Source of the DNA: Alistipes sp.
GTDB lineage: Bacteria; Bacteroidota; Bacteroidia; Bacteroidales; Rikenellaceae
Assembly: GCA_017621455.1 (NCBI GenBank)
Contig: JAGATC010000020.1
Span: 62,001-126,000 of the forward strand
Direction: 5' to 3'
Length of the DNA stretch: 64,000 bases
Positions 1 to 8,254 of the stretch are shown piece after piece. A program made the position numbers and the translations under genes. The notes beneath the pieces were generated by a model. The model did not search any database and was not told where the DNA came from. It saw nothing but the letters and a program-made list of their open reading frames with translations. Position 1 is the stretch's first letter; the number at the start of each line of letters is the position of its first letter.

Positions 1-507
1 AAAGTCTACGCGCTCGAAGCCATGCTCCGAAATCCAGGCGACAAGTGAGTCTTGCGTCATCACTTCTCCCACCTTGAGTGCTAACGACAGCTCTTTGAGG
101 TCTACACGCTCGGCAACGCTCTCGGCAAGAGCCTCGGGGTAGGTGCAGATGGCTAAGTAGCCATCTTTGAAGTTGCTTATGGCATTGAGTGCCGAGGTGC
201 GGCGCACCACGCCTTGAGCATCCTCAGCACCGTATGCTGCGGAGCGCTTGTAGCCCGATGAGAAGAACTCCACGCGGCTCTCATCCAATAGCTCGTAGAG
301 GTCGTTAACGAGATATGCGGCACTATCACGGTCGTCGGCAACAAGGATGTGAATGCCACCCATTTTCTCGATAACTCCCGCCGCATAAAGCGAATAAGCT
401 CCGCCGACCATCTGCTCGAGATGGACGGTAGAGCCTATTGTTTCCAAGTATTTCTGCAACTCGCGCGCCTGCTTGGAACGGCGTACGAGTCCCTTTAAGT
501 AGTCCAC
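1..507 (-). CDS. mfd: Transcription-repair coupling factor Mfd, N-terminal part (runs off the window)
   Basis: Only the first 169 codons are inside the window. The gene starts at a GTG (507-505) and is open to base 1. An in-frame TAA lies seven codons upstream of the GTG and the first in-frame ATG is far downstream, so GTG is the best start. The residues match the UvrB-like N-terminal domains of Mfd: a GGAYSLYAAG stretch, an ILVADDRD segment and, at the window edge, the GFERVDF motif that precedes the EPGQF loop in this family. Mfd is an ATP-driven translocase that removes stalled RNA polymerase and recruits UvrA. The GTG lies 30 nt after the RNase G/E stop, so the two are probably co-transcribed. 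The family call is firm for the visible part; the helicase half cannot be seen. Confidence 0.85.
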   Translation of the reverse strand, partial: MDYLKGLVRRSKQARELQKYLETIGSTVHLEQMVGGAYSLYAAGVIEKMGGIHILVADDRDSAAYLVNDLYELLDESRVEFFSSGYKRSAAYGAEDAQGVVRRTSALNAISNFKDGYLAICTYPEALAESVAERVDLKELSLALKVGEVMTQDSLVAWISEHGFERVDF

Positions 508-537
508 GCTTCTTACTGAGTTTTCCTTTTAATGGGG

Positions 538-2082
538 TTACATTAGAAGCGATTTACCCTTCTTGTCCAAGTATGCCACGTCAATCATGCCAACACTCTG
601 GTCGGCAGTAATCTTGATGCGCACCTTGTACTTAAACATCCAACGCGTGCGGAGCGAAATCAGTCCTCGGCGCAGATACGCTTTCACATAGGGGCTAACT
701 CGGAGGTTAACATAGCGACAACCCTTCTCGGCGAGGAGTCCTATCTGCTCCTCTATGCTCTTCTCGAGCAAGATGGTGGGGCCAACCTTGCCTGTGCCAT
801 GACACGTGGGGCAGATGTCGGAAGTCTCCTCCATGGCGATGGGGCGCACACGCTGACGTGTAATCTGCATAAGACCGAACTTGGTCAGCGGCAGAATGGT
901 GTGCTTCGCCTTGTCCGTAGCCATAAGTTTCTGCATCGTCTCGAACAACATCTGGCGGCTTTGCGCCTTGCGCAGGTCGATAAAGTCGACAATGACAATG
1001 CCTCCCATATCTCTCAGACGTAGCTGTCGTGCTATCTCCGTAGCCGCGGCCAGGTTGACCTCCAATGCTGTCTGCTCCTGGTCGTCTTCGGCCTTGGTGC
1101 GGTTGCCCGAGTTCACGTCGATGACGTGCATAGCCTCGGTGTGCTCGATAATAAGGTATGCTCCACGGCGGAGCGATACATACTTTGCAAATAACGACTT
1201 AATCTGTTTCGCGACATCGAAGTTATCGAAAATCGAGACCTTACCTTTGTAGAGCTTCACCTTGTGCTCCATGTCGGGCTTGATGACATGCACGTAGCTC
1301 TTAATCTCGTTGTACATCGTCTCGTCGTCGACCATAATCTGCGAGAAGGTGTCGTTGAGCGAGTCGCGAATGATGGTGTTTACTCGGCTCATCTCGCTCA
1401 TGATGCGAGCGGGAGCCTCACTCTTGCGTATTGTTGCAAGAGCCTTGTTCCATCTCTCGATGAGAGAGAGTATGTCTTGTATAATGTCGATGTCCTCGGC
1501 ATCGGCTGCTGCCGTGCGTATGATGACACCGAAGTTTTGTGGGAGCACCTCCTGTGCAACCTTGCGAAGTCGTTTCTTTGCAGCGTTCGAGCGTATCTTT
1601 GTCGACACAAACACCTTGTTTGAGAATGGCACTAACACCACGTTGCGACCCGCCAGCGATATGTCTGCCGTAAGCCTTGGACCCTTTGTTGAGATCGCCT
1701 CCTTGGCAATCTGCACCATTATCTCGTCACCAGGCTTTAGGTGGTCGCCGATGCGTCCCTCTTTCTCGAGTTGCGGTTCGAGCTTCATGCTCTCGACATG
1801 AATCTGTCGTCGTCCGCTTTGGCAGCTATGCACCACACGCTCCAGTGAGCGGTAGCTTGTGCCTAAGTCGAGATAGTGGATGAAGGCATCCTTCTCATGA
1901 CCTATGTTTACGAATGCTGCGTTCAGACCGGGCATAATCTTGCGTACGCGACCGAGGTAGATGTCGCCCACGGAGAATCCCGTCTGACACTGCTCTTTGT
2001 TAAGTTCGACAAGCACCTTGTCCTCGCAGAGTGCTATCGATACTTCGGTTGGATTTACATTGATGATAAGTTCTCTGTTCAT
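538..2082 (-). CDS. rng: Ribonuclease G/E family endoribonuclease
   Basis: A protein of 514 residues from the ATG at 2082; the frame is open to a TTG four codons further upstream, but MNRELIINV is the usual N-terminus in this family. In order it shows an S1 RNA-binding segment (about residues 35-130), the catalytic core with metal-binding aspartates in HVIDVNSGN and IVIVDFIDL, and the zinc-link motif CPTCHGTG. It lacks the long disordered C-terminal scaffold of E. coli RNase E, so RNase G-like is the better name. It cleaves single-stranded RNA in rRNA maturation and mRNA decay. Upstream lie a tiny basic protein gene and HU; mfd follows closely. No strong Shine-Dalgarno is visible. Confidence 0.93.
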   Translation of the reverse strand: MNRELIINVNPTEVSIALCEDKVLVELNKEQCQTGFSVGDIYLGRVRKIMPGLNAAFVNIGHEKDAFIHYLDLGTSYRSLERVVHSCQSGRRQIHVESMKLEPQLEKEGRIGDHLKPGDEIMVQIAKEAISTKGPRLTADISLAGRNVVLVPFSNKVFVSTKIRSNAAKKRLRKVAQEVLPQNFGVIIRTAAADAEDIDIIQDILSLIERWNKALATIRKSEAPARIMSEMSRVNTIIRDSLNDTFSQIMVDDETMYNEIKSYVHVIKPDMEHKVKLYKGKVSIFDNFDVAKQIKSLFAKYVSLRRGAYLIIEHTEAMHVIDVNSGNRTKAEDDQEQTALEVNLAAATEIARQLRLRDMGGIVIVDFIDLRKAQSRQMLFETMQKLMATDKAKHTILPLTKFGLMQITRQRVRPIAMEETSDICPTCHGTGKVGPTILLEKSIEEQIGLLAEKGCRYVNLRVSPYVKAYLRRGLISLRTRWMFKYKVRIKITADQSVGMIDVAYLDKKGKSLLM

Positions 2083-2182
2083 ATAGCAATGCAATCCTAA
2101 AGTTTAATAAATAGGTGAAGCTAAGGACCAGCACGCGATTCCGTTACCCTGCCTTAGCTCCAACTATGTCTATCAAAGAAGA

Positions 2183-2272
2183 CTACTTCTTCTTGTGACG
2201 ATTCTTGCGAAGACGCTTCTTACGCTTGTGCGTGGCCATCTTATGGCGCTTGTGCTTCTTTCCGTTTGGCAT
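2183..2272 (-). CDS. 29-residue highly basic protein, probable ribosomal small-subunit protein
   Basis: A 29-codon ORF (ATG 2272-2270, TAG 2185-2183) sits between HU and RNase G/E on the same strand. The product begins MPNGKKHKRHK and is almost entirely Lys, Arg, His and Asn, ending RKNRHKKK. The composition and the KRKKRLRKNRHKKK block resemble the short AURKAIP1/COX24-type ribosomal proteins (bS22 of mycobacteria, mS38 of mitochondria); from memory, nearly identical peptides sit next to HU in other Bacteroidales. The ribosomal role is inference from composition and likeness. It is too short for many gene callers. Confidence 0.75.
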   Translation of the reverse strand: MPNGKKHKRHKMATHKRKKRLRKNRHKKK

Positions 2273-2312
2273 AATTTATAATATTAAATGGTTTGAAGTT
2301 ACTTATTTAGAA

Positions 2313-2585
2313 CTACTTAACCTCACCAGCGAAGCTCTTAGCGGGCTTGAAAGCAGGGATGTTGTGCTCGGGGATGGTGATAGTAGTGTTCTTAGAGATG
2401 TTACGTGCAACCTTTGTAGCGCGCTTCTTGATGATGAAGCTACCGAAACCACGAAGATATACGTTCTCACCCTTGATCATTGAGCCCTTAACGCTCTCCA
2501 TAAATGCCTCTACGATAGCCTGAACCTGAATCTTCTCTACACCGGTTGACTTCGCAATCTCATTTACGATATCTGCCTTTGTCAT
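2313..2585 (-). CDS. HU family DNA-binding protein
   Basis: A 90-residue protein of standard HU/IHF length. The N-terminal helices (MTKADIVNEIAKSTG) are followed by the dimer core with LRGFGSFIIKKR, then the basic beta-arm including RNISKNT and IPEHNIPAFKPAK. The proline at the arm tip that intercalates into DNA is usually in an NP motif; here the arm contains TITIPEHN. HU bends DNA and compacts the nucleoid. A good promoter lies at 2677-2708 with an approximately 85-nt leader, and the small basic protein gene follows 40 nt after the stop, so a shared transcript is likely. Confidence 0.95.
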   Translation of the reverse strand: MTKADIVNEIAKSTGVEKIQVQAIVEAFMESVKGSMIKGENVYLRGFGSFIIKKRATKVARNISKNTTITIPEHNIPAFKPAKSFAGEVK

Positions 2586-2676
2586 AGTTGTAATTTGTTA
2601 TTTTAGTTTATTTATTTAAACAGTATTTACCTATCTTTTGCCCTGAGTATTGGGGGCTTTTAGCAAAAAATGTCCG

Positions 2677-2708
2677 CAAATATAAGGTAACTTCAGCGAT
2701 TTTGCAAG
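2677..2708 (-). promoter_or_regulatory. Promoter of the HU gene
   Basis: On the minus strand a TATATTTG (-7 box, 2684-2677) lies 20 nt after a CTTG (-33 element, 2708-2705). This fits the Bacteroidota consensus TTTG-N19/20-TAnnTTTG. Transcription would start near 2670, giving a leader of about 85 nt. Confidence 0.65.
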
Positions 2709-2806
2709 CAAAAGCCGAAATAAAATACCTTTTTATTAATATAACCCCCTTATTTTACAAATAATTGGGTGTTGTTGGGGGTGTAATTGGCCTATTTTAG
2801 TTGAGC

Positions 2807-3217
2807 CTACTTGAACTGGTTTAGTGATGCTGCAAGCTGCTCCACAGCCTGGTCTATGCCGCTCTGTATTTTACTGCCCAACATCATCTTTAACATCATG
2901 TTAAGCTCGGCATGTACCACCATTCTGATGCGTGTGTCGCGGGGAGCCACCTCCTTGAGCTGAATCCAGAATGCGAAGTCGATGGGTAGACCTCCATCGT
3001 CGGGAACAATCTTGACATGCTTATTCTCAGCACGTTCAGCAATGCGCATACATACCTTCATGCCCTTGGCCTTGAACGAACAGCTGTCGGGCGTGGCCTG
3101 CCACTCCTCCACCTTGTCCTGGATGGCAGGGGTAAAGAGGTCGAGGCGCGAAATCAGAGGATATATAAGTGATGCAGGATGGTTTATCTGCTGCTGTTTA
3201 GACTCGTATTTCTCCAT
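2807..3217 (-). CDS. SRPBCC (START-like) family protein
   Basis: A protein of 136 residues from the ATG at 3217, which has a GGAG five bases upstream, one of the few clear Shine-Dalgarno sites here; the ORF is open eight codons further up. It starts MEKYESKQQQINHPASLIYPLIS, the typical first strand and helix of polyketide-cyclase/START-like folds, with alternating strands and a long C-terminal helix (IDQAVEQLAASLNQF). Such proteins bind hydrophobic ligands, but the ligand is unknown. It follows tsaE by 36 nt and is probably the last gene of the Nudix-porX-tsaE transcript. Fold call moderate, function unknown. Confidence 0.7.
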   Translation of the reverse strand: MEKYESKQQQINHPASLIYPLISRLDLFTPAIQDKVEEWQATPDSCSFKAKGMKVCMRIAERAENKHVKIVPDDGGLPIDFAFWIQLKEVAPRDTRIRMVVHAELNMMLKMMLGSKIQSGIDQAVEQLAASLNQFK

Positions 3218-3253
3218 AGTATCTCCAAATTTAGAGCACAAAGGTAGTCAAAA

Positions 3254-3676
3254 TTATTGAATAACAAAACGTCGCGATGTCTCGCTAAGAATCTCGATTC
3301 GAACAACCATAGTATTCTCGGGAAGCAGTGGCTCAATCTTCTCGGGCCACTCCACTAAGCATAGCTCTCCCGACGACAGATACTCCTCGGAGCCGAAGTC
3401 GAGAGCCTCCTCTACGCGCTCGATGCGATACATATCGAAGTGGTAGATGGTTCTATCGCGACCCTCATATTGGTTTACGATAGCAAACGTTGGGCTGGTC
3501 ACCGAATCCTCCGCGCCAAGAAGTGCTGCAATGCGGCTAATAAGGGTGGTCTTACCTGCACCCATAGGTGCGTCGAATGCCACCACCGTACGGCCATCGA
3601 GCGACTCGATAACAGCCTCGGCAACCATATCCAGCTCCTCTAACGAGTTGATCTCTATAATCTTCTCCATTTGCAT
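3254..3676 (-). CDS. tsaE: tRNA threonylcarbamoyladenosine biosynthesis ATPase TsaE
   Basis: A 140-residue protein with the TsaE signature: P-loop APMGAGKTTL (K42), TSPTFAIVNQYE, HFDMYRIE and LVEWPEKI. TsaE is the ATPase that cycles the TsaB-TsaD complex during synthesis of the t6A base at position 37 of ANN-decoding tRNAs, in the cytoplasm. The ATG lies 3 nt beyond the porX stop; a second ATG two codons later (3670) is an equally good start. The residue before the P-loop is Asp rather than the usual Gly of GDLGAGKT, a minor variation. Confidence 0.93.
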   Translation of the reverse strand: MQMEKIIEINSLEELDMVAEAVIESLDGRTVVAFDAPMGAGKTTLISRIAALLGAEDSVTSPTFAIVNQYEGRDRTIYHFDMYRIERVEEALDFGSEEYLSSGELCLVEWPEKIEPLLPENTMVVRIEILSETSRRFVIQ

Positions 3677-3679
3677 TAA

Positions 3680-5239
3680 CTATTTTGATTTTGGTGTTAG
3701 CACGGCATAGGGTACAATCATCTCCTCCATCGAGATGCCGCCGTGCTGGAACGTATTTTTGTAGTAGCGTATATACCTATTAGCGTCGTTGTTGTATACC
3801 AAGAAGTCGCGGTTATAGGCGAATATGTAGCTCGACGTCAGGCGACCAGATGGCAGCTGCACATCCTCGGGGCGTGTTACCTCATAAACATCACGCGCGT
3901 CGTACGCGAGGTTGCGCCCCGTCTTGTAGCGTAGGTTGGGCGATGTCTCCTTGTCGCCAGTCACGCGCACGGGGTTGTCCACGCGTATGGTGCCATGGTC
4001 CGAGGTGATGATAACCTTGTGGCCGCGCTCGGCAAGGAGCTTTAGCAGGGTGTATAGCTCCGAGTGCTCGAACCATGAGCGTGTTAGCGAGCGGAAGGCC
4101 GCCTCATCGTCCGTAAGGTCACGGATGATGTCGGTCTCGGTACGTGCGTGCGAGAGAATGTCGAGGAAGTTGTATACGATTACCGAGAAGTCGGCGTCGT
4201 AGATATGCTGCATATTATCCAGGAGCTTACGTCCCGCCTCGGGGCGCACGAGCTTGTCGAACGATAGCTTGTAGCGCTTACCCGCCTGTGTGATAAGGCG
4301 ACGTAGGAACTCCTCCTCGTACATATTTTTGCCGCCATCCTCATTGTCGTTGAGCCACTTGTCGGGCATCAGCTTATCTATGGCGAGGGGCATCAATCCA
4401 GCGAATAGTGCGTTGCGGGCATACTGTGTAGCAGTGGGGAGTATGGCGCAATAGAAGTCGTCGGTGTCGATGTCGAAGAGGCCACGTAGGAGCGGAGCTA
4501 TGGCACGCCACTGGTCGTAGCGCATATTGTCTATAAGTAGCAGTGTGGTGTGCTCTGCGTTGTCGACCTCGGGAAATATGCGGTGGCGCATCAGCGTGTG
4601 CGACATCGTAGGTATCTCGCTCTCCTCTGCGCGGCGGTTTATCCAGTCGTAGTAGTTGCGGCGCACGAACTTCGAGAATGCCTGGTTGGCCTCATCCTTC
4701 TGGTATGCCAGCACCTCGCGGATGCTCTTATCCGACGACGTGGCAAGCTCTATCTCCCAGCCCACGACCTTGCGGTATAGTTGAGCCCACTCGGCAAATG
4801 TCGATGCCGACTGCTGCTGTGCAGCGATGCGACCAAACTCAGCACGGTAATCTGCTCTGGTCTGTTCGGTTACAAGCTGTTGCGAGTGCAGGTTTTTCTT
4901 TATCGACAGCAGCACCTGGTTGGGGTTTACTGGTTTGATGATGTAGTCGGCAATCTTCGAGCCTATGGCCTTATCCATGATGTTCTCCTCCTCGCTCTTC
5001 GTCACCATAATCACGGGCAGCGAAGGGCGTGCCTCCTTGATTAGAGGCAGCGTCTCGAGACCCGTCATGCCGGGCATCATCTCGTCGAGAATAACTAAGT
5101 CGTATGCGGTTGCTCCCACCATCTCCACGGCGTCGTAGCCGTTGTTACAGGTGTCGACCTCATAGCCCTTGGCTGTGAGGAACATAACGTGCGGTTTGAG
5201 TAGGTCTATTTCGTCGTCGACCCAAAGTATCTTGTTCAT
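3680..5239 (-). CDS. porX: PorX-type response regulator with PglZ (alkaline phosphatase-like) output domain
   Basis: A protein of 519 residues. Residues 1-120 form a receiver domain: acidic pair D8/D9, phospho-acceptor D52 in VILDEMMPG, T80 and K81 in VTKSEEE. A helical linker follows, then a PglZ/alkaline phosphatase superfamily domain from about residue 210, with metal-site-like motifs TLLLIDNMRYDQWR and IITSDHGTIR. In Porphyromonas and Flavobacterium PorX works with the kinase PorY and a sigma factor to control the type IX secretion system, and its output domain binds zinc and cleaves nucleotide substrates. No PorY or Por secretion gene lies in this window, so coupling to type IX secretion is not shown here. 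Nudix ends 5 nt upstream and tsaE starts 3 nt downstream. Confidence 0.9.
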   Translation of the reverse strand: MNKILWVDDEIDLLKPHVMFLTAKGYEVDTCNNGYDAVEMVGATAYDLVILDEMMPGMTGLETLPLIKEARPSLPVIMVTKSEEENIMDKAIGSKIADYIIKPVNPNQVLLSIKKNLHSQQLVTEQTRADYRAEFGRIAAQQQSASTFAEWAQLYRKVVGWEIELATSSDKSIREVLAYQKDEANQAFSKFVRRNYYDWINRRAEESEIPTMSHTLMRHRIFPEVDNAEHTTLLLIDNMRYDQWRAIAPLLRGLFDIDTDDFYCAILPTATQYARNALFAGLMPLAIDKLMPDKWLNDNEDGGKNMYEEEFLRRLITQAGKRYKLSFDKLVRPEAGRKLLDNMQHIYDADFSVIVYNFLDILSHARTETDIIRDLTDDEAAFRSLTRSWFEHSELYTLLKLLAERGHKVIITSDHGTIRVDNPVRVTGDKETSPNLRYKTGRNLAYDARDVYEVTRPEDVQLPSGRLTSSYIFAYNRDFLVYNNDANRYIRYYKNTFQHGGISMEEMIVPYAVLTPKSK

Positions 5240-5244
5240 AGTCG

Positions 5245-5859
5245 CTATTTTTCAATGTAACGCGCCACCACCTCCTTAATTGTGGGGTAGCTCAATTTTA
5301 GGCACTCGTCAAGCTCTGTGCCACCCACCCACTTTACATCCCTTATACCCTCTTCGTGTTGGGGCTTGGGCTCTCCACCTACATAATCCATTGCCCACCA
5401 GTCGGTAGACTTAAGTTCCCAAGGTCCGTAGATGTTATAGGCGTGCCACGTTGTTGCGAGAGGTTTGTCGTCGGTCGCGCTCGCCACAATGTTCGTCTCC
5501 TCCTTGACCTCGCGCAGTGCCGCTGAGAGGCTATCTTCGCCCGCGTCGATATGCCCCTTGGGTAGGTCCCAGCGCCCGCGTAGTCGTATCATAAGCAGCT
5601 CATCGCGCTCGTTTGTTACCACTCCGCCCGCAGCATGCACAACCTTAAACTCCATCTTAAGGCGCTCAAAGGCGACATCTGGGTCGGGAGCTAAAATGGT
5701 TAATGATTTGCAGGTTTCAACTTTTTTTACTATTTTCGCACAGGAAACCGTCCCGTTCTCATCTGCCTCCACGACGTGTGCCTCCGCGCTCGGTTGCTCC
5801 CGAGTGATGCGTACCACAGAGTCGCCAAAGTAGATGGTATGTGTTGAGCATGGTGTCAT
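5245..5859 (-). CDS. Nudix hydrolase
   Basis: A 204-residue protein with a complete Nudix box: GHIDAGE followed seven residues later by REVKEETNI (about residues 120-142), which binds the catalytic divalent metal. The first 70 residues form an extra N-terminal domain common in Bacteroidales homologues. The substrate is unknown; the family hydrolyses nucleoside diphosphates linked to another moiety. It is the first gene of the apparent Nudix-porX-tsaE-SRPBCC operon and is divergent from the S9 peptidase gene with only 55 nt between. A TATCTTTG box ends 8 nt before the ATG, which suggests a leaderless or nearly leaderless message. Confidence 0.9.
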   Translation of the reverse strand: MTPCSTHTIYFGDSVVRITREQPSAEAHVVEADENGTVSCAKIVKKVETCKSLTILAPDPDVAFERLKMEFKVVHAAGGVVTNERDELLMIRLRGRWDLPKGHIDAGEDSLSAALREVKEETNIVASATDDKPLATTWHAYNIYGPWELKSTDWWAMDYVGGEPKPQHEEGIRDVKWVGGTELDECLKLSYPTIKEVVARYIEK

Positions 5860-5867
5860 AGCTGCTG

Positions 5868-5875
5868 CAAAGATA
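5868..5875 (-). promoter_or_regulatory. -7 box upstream of the Nudix-porX operon
   Basis: On the minus strand a TATCTTTG (5875-5868) matches the TAnnTTTG -7 box. A TTTG lies 16 nt upstream, shorter than the usual 19-20 nt. Transcription would begin only a few bases before the ATG at 5859. Confidence 0.45.
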
Positions 5876-5914
5876 CTAAAAAGGGAAATAACAAACTAAA
5901 AACTATATAACTTT

Positions 5915-8053
5915 ATGAAAAAATTACTCTGTCTTATGACTTTTGCATCGTTGCTGGTCGCAGGTGGTTGTAGCGAGAGCGAGGCCCCCGAGACCAATAA
6001 GGAGACTCCTCTGCTTATCGACAACTCACTCACCGACGCTGAGAAGGAGGCTGGTATCCTCACCCCTGAGGTTATGTGGAAGATGAGCCGCATTGGTGCG
6101 CAGACACTCTCGCCCGATGGCTCTAAACTGGCATATACCGTAACGCAGTATAACCTCGAGGAGAACCGTGGCATCACCTTTATCTGGGTGCGCGATATGG
6201 CTACAGGCGCCGAGGAGCGTATCACCTATAACACCTCTAACAACCACTCGCCACAGTGGCTTGACAACGACAACATCGCCTTTATGTCTAACCGCTCAGG
6301 CTCATCACAGGTGTGGGCTATGGATGCGAAGGGTGAGAATGTGCGTCAGCTCACCGACCTCGAGAAGGGTGTTGAGGGCTTCGGCATCGCTGGCGACCAC
6401 GCCTTCTACGTGCAGCGTGTAGAGGTGGCTAAGCTCAAGGGCTCGAACAAGTACGACGACATGGATAAGTCGAAGGTGCGTATTTATGACGACCTTATGG
6501 TGCGCCACTGGGACTACTGGGATGATGGCTCATACCTGCACATCTTCGCAGCGGACTACGTCGACGGCAAGATTGTAAACGGTAAGGATATCATCGGCGC
6601 GGATAAGGCCTACGATGCACCGCTTGCCCCATACTTCGACACTGCCGAGATTCGCCTCTCGCCCGATGGTTCGCAGCTTGCCTACACATGCAAGCCATTG
6701 ACTGGCACGGAGTATGCCCTCTCTACCGACTCGGATATATTTCTCTACGACTTTGCAACCGAGGCTACACGCAACCTAACGAAGGAGGCGGCAGCTAAGG
6801 GTTACGATAAGTTTGTGGGCTACGACAAGTATCCCGTATTCTCGCCCGATGGCACAAAGATTGCCTTCCGCTCACAGCGTCGTCCCGGCAACGAGGCCGA
6901 CCAGCAGCGTCTCTGGGTCTACGACCTTAAGACCGACGAGTGTACCTACATCACACGCGGTCAGGACTACTGTGTAACGGAGGTCGTTTGGGATGGTAAC
7001 GAAGCTATGTACTTCGTTATTCCATGGCGCGGTACTCACCAGGTGGCTCATATCGACCTCAAGGGCAATATGAAGCACATCACTTGGAAGGGCCGCGGCA
7101 ATAGCAACCACGACATCAACTCGTTCACCTATGCTGGTGGCAAGCTTATCGCTAACATGAACACCATCTCTAAGGCTGTAGAGCTCTACGACGTTAACCT
7201 CGCAACAGGCGCTCTTAGCCAGATTACCGACGTAAACCGCGAGATTTACGATAACATCAAGTTTGGTGAGGTTCAGGAGCGTTGGATTCCTACTACCGAC
7301 GGTAAGGAGATGCTTACATGGGTGATTCTTCCTCCCGACTTCGACCCCGTAAAGAAGTATCCTACGCTTCTCTACTGCCAGGGTGGCCCTCAGAGCACCG
7401 TATCGCAGTTCTGGAGCTATCGTTGGAACTTCCAGCTTATGGCCGCTCAGGGCTATGTTATCGTGGCACCCAACCGCCGTGGTTGTCCCTCGTTTGGTCA
7501 GGAGTGGACCGACCAGATCTCTGGCGACTACTCTGGTCAGAACATCCGCGACTACCTCGCAGCTATCGACGAGGTATCTAAGGAGCCTTGGGTAGATAAG
7601 GATCACCGTGGCTGCGTAGGTGCATCATACGGTGGCTACTCTACATACTACCTCGCAGGTGTACACGAGGGTCGCTTCAAGGCCTTTATCGCCCACTGTG
7701 GTATCTTCAACTTCGAGTCGATGTATGGCCACACCGAGGAGCTATTCTTCGTAACTAACGACTACGGTGGTGCTTACTGGGATAAGGACAATGCCACAGC
7801 GCAGCGCTCTTATGCTAACTCGCCACACAAGAAGGTCGCTAACTGGGATACACCCATCATGATTATCACTGGTGAGCGCGACTACCGCATCCCTTACAGC
7901 CAGTCGCTTGAGGCCTTCACCGCAGCACGTGTTCAGGGCATCGACGCACGTCTGGTGTCGTTCGAGAATGAGGCACATCAAGTCTTCCAGCCCCAGAATA
8001 GCGTGGTATGGAATCGCGAGTTCTTCAGCTGGTTGGATAAATATCTCAAATAA
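5915..8053 (+). CDS. S9 family serine peptidase (prolyl oligopeptidase/DPP type), exported lipoprotein
   Basis: A 712-residue protein. The N-terminus is a signal sequence ending in GGC with Cys19 as the probable lipidation site. Residues about 40-430 form the beta-propeller with repeated LSPDGSKLAYT and FSPDGTKIAFRS blades. The C-terminal alpha/beta hydrolase domain holds the triad S571 (GASYGGYS), D656 (GERDYRIPY) and H688 (NEAHQVF). Such enzymes cleave dipeptides or oligopeptides in the periplasm of asaccharolytic or proteolytic Bacteroidales; DPP specificity is likely, but the exact cleavage preference cannot be read from sequence. It stands alone on the plus strand and is followed directly by structured repeat element 1, which probably terminates it. 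Confidence 0.93.
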   Translation: MKKLLCLMTFASLLVAGGCSESEAPETNKETPLLIDNSLTDAEKEAGILTPEVMWKMSRIGAQTLSPDGSKLAYTVTQYNLEENRGITFIWVRDMATGAEERITYNTSNNHSPQWLDNDNIAFMSNRSGSSQVWAMDAKGENVRQLTDLEKGVEGFGIAGDHAFYVQRVEVAKLKGSNKYDDMDKSKVRIYDDLMVRHWDYWDDGSYLHIFAADYVDGKIVNGKDIIGADKAYDAPLAPYFDTAEIRLSPDGSQLAYTCKPLTGTEYALSTDSDIFLYDFATEATRNLTKEAAAKGYDKFVGYDKYPVFSPDGTKIAFRSQRRPGNEADQQRLWVYDLKTDECTYITRGQDYCVTEVVWDGNEAMYFVIPWRGTHQVAHIDLKGNMKHITWKGRGNSNHDINSFTYAGGKLIANMNTISKAVELYDVNLATGALSQITDVNREIYDNIKFGEVQERWIPTTDGKEMLTWVILPPDFDPVKKYPTLLYCQGGPQSTVSQFWSYRWNFQLMAAQGYVIVAPNRRGCPSFGQEWTDQISGDYSGQNIRDYLAAIDEVSKEPWVDKDHRGCVGASYGGYSTYYLAGVHEGRFKAFIAHCGIFNFESMYGHTEELFFVTNDYGGAYWDKDNATAQRSYANSPHKKVANWDTPIMIITGERDYRIPYSQSLEAFTAARVQGIDARLVSFENEAHQVFQPQNSVVWNREFFSWLDKYLK

Positions 8054-8055
8054 TC

Positions 8056-8182
8056 TCTTGTGATAATGGGTCACTCTCGGCCCATCACTAAAAGTAGAGT
8101 GTCGCAGGCTGTACGTCATAGTACTATCCTGCGACACTCTCTTTTGGGTGATAGCTCAAGCCTACCCCCCCCTTCTGATAGG
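8056..8182 (+). repeat. Structured intergenic repeat, copy 1 (terminator-like)
   Basis: It starts 3 nt after the S9 peptidase stop. The central hairpin is a perfect 13-bp stem (8096-8108 with 8128-8140) whose tip carries GTAC (8111-8114) and GTAC (8121-8124) inside the conserved context CTGTAC...GTACTAT. A CTCTTTT run follows (8139-8145). The left flank forms a second hairpin (TGGGTC...GGCCCA). The flanks align with copy 6 at 63691-63835 (for example ATCACTAAAAGTA and AAGCCTA). Intrinsic terminator function is inferred from the stem plus T-tract. Confidence 0.8.
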
Positions 8183-8190
8183 TAACGCGA

Positions 8191-8222
8191 CTTGCTAAAT
8201 TGAAAAATTACACATATCTTTG
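8191..8222 (+). promoter_or_regulatory. Promoter of the lipoprotein gene at 8255
   Basis: CTTG (8191-8194), 20 nt, then TATCTTTG (8215-8222): a close match to the Bacteroidota promoter. The expected start near 8229 gives a leader of about 26 nt. Confidence 0.65.
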
Positions 8223-8254
8223 TATCTATACAAACGTATTACTCTCTGGATGTC

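Noticed and set aside
6872..7606. A 244-codon minus-strand ORF inside the S9 peptidase gene
   Set aside because: The S9 peptidase frame is complete with its catalytic triad; the antisense frame follows from its codon pattern.
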